This document shows, in pieces, positions 57,401 to 64,000 of a stretch of DNA of 64,000 nt (its first letter is position 1; every line of letters begins with the position of its first letter). The notes beneath the pieces are model-generated. The model saw only the letters and a program-made list of their open reading frames with translations. It did not search any database and was not told the origin of the DNA. The position numbers were made by a program, and so were the translations under genes. Origin of the DNA: Monocercomonoides exilis (lineage: Eukaryota > Preaxostyla > Oxymonadida > Polymastigidae); contig LSRY02000024.1 of the NCBI GenBank assembly GCA_001643675.2, forward strand, positions 124,001 to 188,000, in the 5' to 3' direction.

Positions 57401-59318
57401 CATTGAAATGGGGTTGTTCACAAATAACAATCCAAGATTCTCAAAATACCCATCACTCAGAAGAAACATTATCTGTTCAGATTCAGGATCACTGAGCATC
57501 ACAAGTTTGAAAGGAGGAGATGGATGGGAAAGAAATACTTCCCTTTGGATGCTGAATGATGTGTGCGGTTTTGGAGGAATTGTTTCTGAAAGGGGATCAT
57601 CATTCTTCATTCCTGTGCTGGAGAGTGTGAAAAGCGAAGAGAATGGAACAAATACAAATCTCAAATTTGAAGGATCGCTTTTTCTGCCTTGCAATTTGTC
57701 ATTCTCTGTTTCGTTCAAAGAAGGTGACGAGGAATTGATTGAAACATTTAACTTCGAAGAATCAGACTTTGAATCAGAAAATGCAGTTGTTGGAGTGATT
57801 GATACAGAGCTATTAAGAAAAGCTGGCGATGGAACAGAAGTGTCAGTGAAAATTTTGTTTGGAAGAAAAGCTTCGCCATCATTCACTGATTCATTCATCC
57901 TGAAGAATAAAAGTGAGACTGAACCAAAGGGAGATGAAAAACTCGTTGAAGGAGAAAGAGAAGGAAAACCATCATGGGCTCTTATAATCGCTGTTCTATT
58001 TGTTGTTCTATTCTTTATTGTTCTAATTGTTGCTATTGCTTTTATTGTTCGGTGGAGAAAGCAAAAAAGACGGACTGAAGAATTGGAAATAATTGTGGAA
58101 GATACAGTGAAGAAGGATCCAAAGGCGTTTGAGATGGTGACGATGGAGATGTCACCTGAGGCGCAGTGGCGAAGGGCTGAGAGGGAGGCTGAGAAGAAGA
58201 ATGAAGAGAGAATAAAGAAGAGGGTGTATGAGAAAAGCTTGGGACATTCAGAGTCCTCTGAACATCTTCTTTCTGAGAGTGGCTCCACTGAATACATATT
58301 AGGCAGAGATTCAGACAAGATTCCTCAATGGATGCTGGAGAAGGTTGATGAGAAGGAAATTGAAAATGAGGAGACAAAAAAGAGAACACCATCACCATCC
58401 ATCTCATCCACTTCGACGATGGACACTTCAGACACAGATACAACGTTTGTTCGGAGGGAAGATCTGTGCCCAACCACTTCATCCATGTCGAATCTGGTGG
58501 ATGCAATGGCATGCTCATCTCCTCATGAGAAGCTGATTGTGGATTTGAGAGATTCGCTGTTTATGCTGCTTCATGGAAGGAACGAGAAGAAAGAGATGGC
58601 GATTGGGAGTTTGAAGGAGAGAGAGATGACAGCTGCTCAGATCCTATTCTGGGTGGCGAATGGAGCACTTCATTCATTTGATGAAGAAAAAGAATTGCCT
58701 TCGCTGGCCAGTCTGAGTCCTCACATTGTTTTGTTTTCTGAGCACATGGTCATCTGCATTGTGATGCATTCTGATTTCCTTTCATCTGAAGACTCGGATT
58801 CATCCTCAATCTCATCATCAACAGTTGTAACATCTGCCAGTGGTAATGATGAGGACTCCCTTCCATCATCAGCATTTGAGGATGAGGATGATTACAAAAA
58901 GGAATGTCTGAGGTGGAAGGCACCAGAATTGCTGTTGAATAGGAAGATTGGAGCTTCAAAGGAATCTGTTTCATTCTCGATCGGGATGATGTTGTGGGAG
59001 TGCCTGTCCCTTCAAATTCCATTTGGTGAGTATGAGGCAGAGGTGGCAGGACAGAAGATTGTGAACGGAGAAAGACCAAAACTCGGGATAGTTGAGCAAT
59101 CGCATTTGAACTTAGTTGTGAGATCCTGTTGGAGTGACAATTTTTCTGAGAGGATGTCCCTAACTGCTCTGAAAAGGGAGTTCATCCATCGCTTTCCCGA
59201 GGGATGTGTGATGCTAACGATGTCTGATGCCATCGCTCTAGAAGAATCAGGTGAAGATGAAGCCAATGGAAGCGCAATTGAGAGCGGGGATGACGGTGGC
59301 ACACTGTTTTCAAGATAA
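51483..59318 (+). CDS. Giant beta-helix surface protein B with transmembrane segment and pseudokinase-like tail
   Basis: 2611 uninterrupted residues from ATG 51483. The open frame extends 27 codons upstream, but only from a TTG and without a leader. MLIVLFNLCLFFGVCAS is a signal peptide. Beta-helix modules open with CG landmarks near residues 533, 876, 1273 and 1656 (RCGFSVSPCRTLQYAV, RCGSNEDPCKSFW, QCGTLALPCTTIGYSL). They contain recurrent N-x-C-x-F and F-x-x-N-x-A-x-x-G-[KR]-[DN] motifs. The juxtamembrane block (CRWNGSMVELKDS, SLRRNIICSDSGSLSITSLK, GGIVSERGSSFFIPVLE) is nearly shared with protein A. One membrane span lies at about 2165-2190, followed by RWRKQKRR. The tail has LRWKAPELL (about 2475), FSIGMMLWECLSLQIPFGEY and SCWSDNFSERMSL but no visible VAIK, HRD or DFG. 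It is a likely surface receptor or adhesin with a pseudokinase; ligand unknown. Confidence 0.93.
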   Translation: MLIVLFNLCLFFGVCASNDCFNRHFETLTNYETNIPLSSPSLHELNQENKDTLTYTLSYKESEKEEKTCLTSSNHQQLFYLVNSSVDLNQMNLLSNLKTCSLSGDLLSLINISSCSFFISSSSLSSFITSSGKVAMSKIRIVLDDCSQAIKQSIVHIAKHGSLTISNSMMKNVALAELDGTVLYSGKASNTALVNCHFQNISIVHHSADIHFKKHSAECIEVSSSDFINCVQPYYGSIVAPSCISFIVKNSSFNSCQNTIIVSNESFDQRQSFNEGNISFIDCFFKCSSPKNAGGALYFLSENVICLVFRCLFNECSCGSEGSNFNGGSMYSSSCRKVDVFDSNCTNCNSTYCCGGITSNDDKSVVIKNCLFFNCRSIHYAAILILFTNGALIDSTIVSECIANSNPGLCFWNANGKGFVNDCCFRKCVADRVGTITLNMNFEVTPGGSMKYCFFDGNKASDSSVGNDITLVGSWVGKISDSDVIECSSTSDHPRVVDGSVNKDYWLPDPVASLEGLDQLFVSWLRGADEPGCGYRARPFKTIGHALIKRSTQNVVVFSGNYEENSISIDSFKMEFIGHRCDNSVVRSRDVISGKSLISVENGELIISAFTLILDSATSASGSLLSVNGNGAARLDGCEIRSESDSQAQSFSRSLIDAKDGSTTIINNCLFKHICLENIPLISMESVNDIAFSGSVFDGIVRKSGNGSLVEVTVDEGEKLSLVDFRIRDCSCLDGNGGALMVKMNDGSEVAIGNKSSNEFGSCFEQCKAKKGAYERGVGGGIMIDCAAGGKTFDFGNINFTGNKAEYGKNVFVVATELEELCSRSKFGFILDENVLDELMGFEESEIGAAIPLVLFWIPFPLVVTVSGSAGSDHLRCGFSVSPCRTLQYAVRTHFSSSIRKIKFVPPFKFDHSTVFDDRGYDISVETKGTVIEVAGDSSSPENGFIETRIDTDISNISFSLPSSLPQSKPFLCCTSHSLSLHNCCIVPSKSDVVVEYSFCCVLNGTMCLDQFEIVDTCFGSFSAICVSGENAEGTLDAAFLRNVTSNSNDGLISAEERGSISIQNSEFSSCTLDSCSVVFSKNGKNMNITNTDFHSITRQKQNGACLCISSDDDSAAMSVNASNCEFVNCGVESESNGGGAIFVCSGDQSSLTFEQCSFTSCQAPWSQQGISKNGRGGALFLDLPGENPSFTIADPTFSDNKAEHGKNMFLKCNDLNSTVTNDKFAFQYGQMASDETLFDGSDTKFLNTDLFRFLIKYESGTVFVSEDGADVLRCGSNEDPCKSFWKGMKQIKSDSDEKKIMLKGECSIRDEYHISDLEIESSTITIDEPEMGILMFENVSPDEKVLLNVNRKVTINHVRMSTSSDFVCLNDALIACQNGNITMMSCQFHSLAPHKNPLSVAFIQILKGCLMIQDLEVESINIGRSMIETSNKANVGIIDMKIQSVNLTDGSLVDVVYIPTSERNEEKKQIQINSSSFLSVNGKNDESRVLSCIDSTNTNIFVVYSNFSGCQSPETQKGGCILIELCEGGLFNLKKCLVEMCGCSTTNGRGGGLYLRTELATKLSMHIEPLKFDSNTAQVGRDMFVECINLNTQINETMFKMDFDPSVFVRLNAIYGIDRNEFSSEPVNLLDFILIFQSDSIVVSSEQTKGGNDTQQCGTLALPCTTIGYSLIHLTHKVDSRLLVDLQSVIDCEIELCDVTMTSRKKTAASIEIEEITEFEKSCIVNCSGSVALKLISFHFPTEITTAHSSFLYSEHAALSIESCQFSGMSNIYESHISFALVEIVGSELSILDLLIENISVAYPYLIHIHSFCGDLSLDKLRVKSVNVEKNMAFVKGKEDDNICVAGESFDFLLSKFENISISGEQSTVINVEKCASCVRCANISLTHKSVANKKGSALTMSSCQNIALDSCLFDGTMDVGDKRDELNAGQDEVCRWNGSMVELKDSSATVKDTIISNASNGGLSVCGGTVVIEMGLFTNNNPRFSKYPSLRRNIICSDSGSLSITSLKGGDGWERNTSLWMLNDVCGFGGIVSERGSSFFIPVLESVKSEENGTNTNLKFEGSLFLPCNLSFSVSFKEGDEELIETFNFEESDFESENAVVGVIDTELLRKAGDGTEVSVKILFGRKASPSFTDSFILKNKSETEPKGDEKLVEGEREGKPSWALIIAVLFVVLFFIVLIVAIAFIVRWRKQKRRTEELEIIVEDTVKKDPKAFEMVTMEMSPEAQWRRAEREAEKKNEERIKKRVYEKSLGHSESSEHLLSESGSTEYILGRDSDKIPQWMLEKVDEKEIENEETKKRTPSPSISSTSTMDTSDTDTTFVRREDLCPTTSSMSNLVDAMACSSPHEKLIVDLRDSLFMLLHGRNEKKEMAIGSLKEREMTAAQILFWVANGALHSFDEEKELPSLASLSPHIVLFSEHMVICIVMHSDFLSSEDSDSSSISSSTVVTSASGNDEDSLPSSAFEDEDDYKKECLRWKAPELLLNRKIGASKESVSFSIGMMLWECLSLQIPFGEYEAEVAGQKIVNGERPKLGIVEQSHLNLVVRSCWSDNFSERMSLTALKREFIHRFPEGCVMLTMSDAIALEESGEDEANGSAIESGDDGGTLFSR

Positions 59319-62300
59319 AGATGGATTTTTTGTAGAAAAAAAAAGAAGAATCGAAGAAACCAAGCAGGAATTTTGATTAAAATGAAGGAGAAGGAGAAAA
59401 AGAGCGATTAATCAATGAATATCATTGAATAATTCTTGCTGTCGAGTGAATTAACGCTGTTTTTGAAGATGTCCTATTTATGTTGCTGTTGAAGATGTTC
59501 TTTATTGGAATGTTTCATTTTCAATGTCAATGAGTTTTCGTTAAATTCATCTTTTTTTTCTTTTTGTGGTCTTTTCATCTTTCTGTAGAAGAAAACAATT
59601 CGCACACATTTCAAATAATATCAAAGTGAAAAATCATCATCATGTTCTCTTTCATCTATATTCCTCAAAGAATCTCTTTGATAAAGAAAAACATTTTTCT
59701 TCAAAATTCTTCATTTTTTATCATCAAAGACGCTCAAGAAAAAACAAATCTCTTTCTTCTTCTTCTAATGTTATTCACCTCCTTCAACTTATCTTCAAAA
59801 AGTGCTCTGAGACCATCCTATAAAGAGTTATCTTCTTTTCTTTCTCTATCCCAGATCTATTTTTTTCTTATTTCCTCTTTTTTTCCATAATTTTCTCAAA
59901 TTCCATCTTTCAGCACAACTTTCAATTGCTTTTGTATTTCATTCTTGCCAATTGCTCACAAAATCTCAAAATCTTAATTTTCTTTCTTCTTCCTTCTTTT
60001 CACTCATTTTTGTTTGTTTCCTTCAGCTTGAGTTTTTCTCTCTTTTGTCTTTGCTCAATGTTTTCTCTCATATCCATTAGAATAGATCGGCCAAAACCGC
60101 AGCATCAGTTAACTCAACGAAGAAGAAGATCAAAGATGGAATGACATGTTGAATGAAGTTTCTATCTTTGTTGTTCCATAATTTTAGGCAAAAATGTGTA
60201 ATTGTCAATTCTTCTGTTTGTACATCAGACTTCATGGAACATTCCGTGAATGGATGATTTTTCTTTATTGAAAGGATTTCGGTAACTGTATTTCTGATGA
60301 GAATAATATTCCATCAAACCCGTTTGAGATTTGTTGAAAAAATAACAGAGCATTTTTCCTTTTGAATTTTAGAATGATTGCAAATCTGAAGAAGAAGAAT
60401 TCTTATTCCTCATGTTCGCAAAACACTCAAATTCTAATGCCTATTTTCTTCAATTATCGAAATGTGTTTGATGTTGTCAATTCATCTGAACCAGAAAGCT
60501 TCCCATTTCTTCTTTTTTGATTTTCTAAAAATTAAAAACATTCATGAATGTTTCGAATTTCAATTAAAAAATTAAAGCAAAACCTTTCAAATATTAAAAC
60601 CATTTCCATTTCTTCTTTTTCACCAATTAAATGTTGGAACCACTGAATGACCTCTGTTCATCGAAATAACCTCCCAATTCTTCAAAAAATGCATGAAAAG
60701 GACAAACAAAAATATTCTTTCCCTTTGATAGAAATTTTTTTATTTATTCTTCGTCTTCCACTTCGCTGTCTCATATGAAACATTCGTTCTGAATTTTTCA
60801 TCAGATTCTGTTGAATGAGATACTTTCACTGACATTGACTGATGCTATTGACTCAGGAAAGCTGTTCAGGCTTTGAATAAACAGGAGAAAAATAACTCAA
60901 AATGAAAATGAAACATAAAGAAAGTGAAGAAAAAACCAAACTCAAAATATTTGTTTCCATTTAAATTGTTTTTTCCAAGTGGAGGCAGAATAAAGAACAA
61001 TATCATTGGAAAGTTTCCAGTGAATGAAGGCACCTTTTTGTTGTTCTCATGCAATAATTTTTGATTTAATGCTCATTTTGAATAATGTCATCTTGAAATT
61101 CCTCCAGCCATTTTCAAATGCTTCAAACATGAGAATGAGCGAATAATTAAAGTCATTCTTATTTAGGAAGCATGAAACATCATCCTTTTCAATTTTGATT
61201 TTTCTTCTTCAAAAGCGCCTTCGTTGTTTCAGTTGATTCTTTTCTTGAAAAAATTATATACAATTTAACGAAATTGATGACATTTCACCTCAAAAAAATA
61301 AAGGGTTGTTTCTCTCATCATTTTGTCAATTATCAAATTTTATTTTGAAATTGGAATTAATTGAGACAAAGGATAGAGATCATTTTTTTTTTTTTTGAAT
61401 TCGAATATGATGCTTTGAAAGAATTAGTTGAAAGAGAAAAAATCATTTGTATAAATCAAATCGAGAACAAATATGAGCAAAGAAAGAAAAAAGGAAAAAG
61501 GAAGTTTTGAGGAGCAAAATCAGTCAATTGTGTTGAACAGTTGATTGAGGAGGGGGAGAGGTACAAATTTATGCTTTAGAGAATATAATATCCATGAAGA
61601 AATTAAAAAGAAAGAAGAAGATGAAAAAACCAAGAGATATGTTTCATCGTTTCAATCAAGTTGCATAAGATCCTTTTTGGAAAAGGAGAGAATTCATTTG
61701 CAGGAGGAACAAGAGAAAATATGGGAAAATGAAAATGGCTTCACTTCATCACAAATAAATGGAGATTGCAATTCAGTGATGATTTTGTGGTTTGAGTGAT
61801 TTTTCAAAAAAGAAGTCATCAAACTTGTTTGTGTGAAAGGAACTGGTTTCCAAAACAATGAAAAAGAATTGTGAACAATTTCTTAGTAATTATTCCTGTC
61901 TTTGCAGAAGCTTGTTCGTGGCTTTGTTTGGTTGAATAGATTTTTCGAAAAGAAAAATTAGAATATCAATCAGAACATCAGTTCTATTTTTTTAACCTTT
62001 TTCTTTCATCTTTTAAAAGTCATTAAAATAAAAAATTCTTTTTCTTTTGATTCATCAATTGTTTTTTTTTTTTTTTTTTTCTTAGTTATTATCTGACAAA
62101 CGAAGAGTGATGAATATTCTTCAATCAAATATTTCTCCTCTTCGTTTTGTTAGAAGAACTGCGGTCTGATTTATAATTTCCTCTTTCTTTTGTGTCTCAT
62201 CCTTTTCTATTTCCATTTCTCTTCCTTTGCAACTCATCATTCTAACTGTTCATGTTCCATCATCTTGATTGCAACAATAAAGAAAAATGGAAATTCATTC

Positions 62301-62752
62301 CTTCCACAAAAAATGAAAATCGTTTGTCATTATCGATCTGAAAACTAACTGGATTTTGTCTTATTTTGTTGAATGAGTCATTTGTTTATTATTGTTGTTC
62401 CTCTCTTATTTTCATTTTTGAATTGAAAATTCCAATCTTTCTTAATTTTGTCCATTGTTCAATAATTGTTTGGAAGAACATTTTGATTCAAAAATATGTG
62501 TTTCAGAAATAAATGTGTCTCTTTCTGATATTATTTGCAATAATTTTTTTTTTATTTCTATCATTTTCCTTTTATGATTCAAAAAATTTCGTTCTCAAAA
62601 GTCAATAGAAAAGCACTTGTATTATTTTCCTTTCGGTGTTGATATTCTTGTTTTCACAGAATGATCAAGACGGAAACAATCCAGATCAAGTATTTCATAA
62701 TCGCTTTTATTGACTGATCAATAGATTTTGTTCCTGCAAACTGAAAGCTCAA
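59319..62752. other. Long intergenic spacer
   Basis: AT-rich, with T-rich tracts and no convincing gene. An 84-codon plus-strand frame at 61545-61799 (EEIKKKEEDEKTKRYVSS, FLEKERIHLQEEQEKIWENE) is charged and might be a stray exon, but it lacks an ATG and splice context. No RNA gene is recognised. Confidence 0.5.
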
Positions 62753-64000
62753 ATGAATCAATTGAATCATGAAACTGAGGCTTGTCAAAGCGATTTTCTT
62801 TTGTATGTTGCATTATGTTTTTCTTTGCAAATTTTTTTAGTATTTGTCATTAATCATCCCCGATGATTCCACAAAACAAAAAGCAGGATCTGTCGATGTT
62901 CAAAACACCATATCAATGATTCAGAAGAATCCTCTTGTGAAAATAGATTTTGGTTTGTTCATATCGTTTTGACTTCGTGGAAATTCTCTGTGCTTTATTA
63001 TTTTATTGAATTTGATTCAAAGAGATATTTTCGGAGTTGGAACAGTGCAATGGAGATGAACAGAAACTGAAAATACTCAAAATGAAAGGAATAATGGAGA
63101 AAATGAACAAAGAAGAACTGAAATCCATTATGACAACAGAACTGTTCGACAGATTGGACAAACTGATTGAAGAAAAGAAAATGACGCTGGCAAATACAAT
63201 TTTTTTGTTGAAGTGCATGGGATATTGTAATGCATTGAAGTGTTCATTCAACTTGTGTTATGAAAGGTCTTTGTTGCACAAAAGATTTGAAAAGATGATT
63301 ATTGATGAAGCTAAAAAGAAAAAAGGAAAGAAAGAAAAACTCTTAATTGACCTTGATGAATGCTATTCAACGCTTTGCAATGGCTTTTCTTTTGAATTCC
63401 TTTCAATATGTGTTCCTTGTATTCTGAAAGTTGTACTGAATAAAGTTGAAAGAAAAGAGTCTCGGGATGAAGTTGAAATGGCTTTTCTTTCATTGAGCAA
63501 CATTGAATATGAAGTGTGGGCTCTTCTATTTCTTTTTTGATATTATCTCTTTTTTTTTCTTTTCTTTTAGATTAAGAAAATTGGAAAAAATCAGTATTTG
63601 AAGGAGATGATAGAAATCATCAATTGTTATCAACAGAATCACAATTTGACACGACTTGCATATCAATCTGCTTGGAAGTTTTTGATTTTCCGACTTTGGA
63701 GTGAAAGAAGCTTGGAAGATGTTATTGCGGATGATCTGCATTTTGCAAGAGAAGCAACAAGAGAGTTGGAGGAGCTGGCTGAAAGAGTTGATTGGAGCAA
63801 AAGGGAAGAGAGAGAAAGAGAATGGAAAAACATTTTGTGTATCAATAGGTAGCTAATAACTATGCAAATATTCTGTACGGATAGCGATTATTCAGGAACA
63901 GATATTGAAAGAATTGTCGCTGGTATTATTAATTTATGCAGAGTTACGAAGAATGCCGAGAAAGAAATTGCAAGAAAATGCATAAAGTTTATTGAAAGCA
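62753..64000 (+). CDS. DLHFAREA-family protein, multi-exon, runs off window, with an in-frame TAG
   Basis: Probable exons: 62753-62806 (MNQLNHETEACQ), 62841-62952, 63023-63513 and 63571 onward. The intron at 62953-63022 (GTTTG...AAAG) joins KIDF to EIFSELEQCNGDEQ, and the intron at 63514-63570 (GTGTGG...TTTTAG) joins SNIEYE to IKKIGKNQYLKE, both in phase. The first donor is uncertain. Blocks: FDRLDKLIEEKKMT, LDECYSTLCNGFSFEFL, HNLTRLAYQSAWKFL, SLEDVIADDLHFAREA. A TAG at 63850 interrupts, after which the same frame resumes family-like sequence (ERIVAGIINLCRV). Either this is a nonsense mutation, or a 36-base GT-AG intron (63849-63884) removes it. Length matching to the paralogue at the start of the window favours a mutation. 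Helical-repeat family of unknown function. Confidence 0.65.

Noticed and set aside
63850-63852. Reassigned stop codons (TAA/TAG as glutamine, as reported for Streblomastix)
   Set aside because: Giant genes contain no internal TAA or TAG, the first gene ends at TAA where its family ends, and relics contain TGA as often as the others.
1-64000. CRISPR array, bacterial operons or ribosome binding sites
   Set aside because: The repeats are microsatellites or foldback elements without regular spacers, and spliced genes and gene spacing are eukaryotic.

Overview
This window is eukaryotic nuclear DNA, AT-rich, with long intergenic spacers, short GT-AG introns and very long serine-coding microsatellites. 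Two protein families point to an oxymonad-type flagellate (Preaxostyla, like Monocercomonoides or Blattamonas): giant secreted-then-transmembrane parallel beta-helix proteins ending in a degenerate kinase fold, and a family carrying a DLHFAREA-type motif whose members lie at both window edges. The assignment rests on my memory of those families, not on a search. The intact long genes read with the standard code.

Layout. 1-5.5 kb: the end of a DLHFAREA-family gene, a pogo/Tigger transposase relic, MITE-like repeats and AT-rich spacer. 5.5-11.3 kb: a decayed beta-helix gene and a truncated DIRS-like retroelement that stops at the edge of a dispersed AT-rich repeat. 12.3-12.6 kb: a possible small spliced secreted-protein gene. 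13.2-22.2 kb: intact giant surface protein A (minus strand). 22.7-26.7 kb: a five-exon serine-rich coiled-coil protein gene (minus). 27.7-36.9 kb: a long tract of decayed minus-strand coding sequence, including a 1 kb-codon serine-rich frame still open and a beta-helix fragment. 37.3-44.0 kb: a complete-looking transposable element. 44.4-48.1 kb: more relics on both strands. 50.5-51.1 kb: a two-exon gene. 51.5-59.3 kb: intact giant surface protein B (plus). 62.8-64.0 kb: the start of a second DLHFAREA-family gene, interrupted by an in-frame TAG.

The most striking item is the 6.7 kb element at 37326-44012. Its ends are about 634 bp inverted repeats, each made of a 248 bp outer segment and a 386 bp near-perfect stem-loop. 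The 76 bp loop has the same orientation at both ends although the outer segments are inverted, so one loop appears to have flipped. Its single spliced gene fuses a ubiquitin-specific protease domain into a DDE/RNase-H-fold transposase-like protein. Just past the stop codon lies a compact structured sequence with a 9 bp closing stem, a pseudoknot and two hairpins, one of which has a UUCG loop on the gene's strand.

Surface proteins A and B are full paralogues: signal peptide, about five repeated beta-helix modules, one transmembrane segment and a pseudokinase-like tail. Fragments of the same family at 5.5-8.1, 36.3-36.9 and 47.4-48.1 kb show a family that expands and decays locally. Most relics lose function by in-frame nonsense changes more visibly than by frameshifts.
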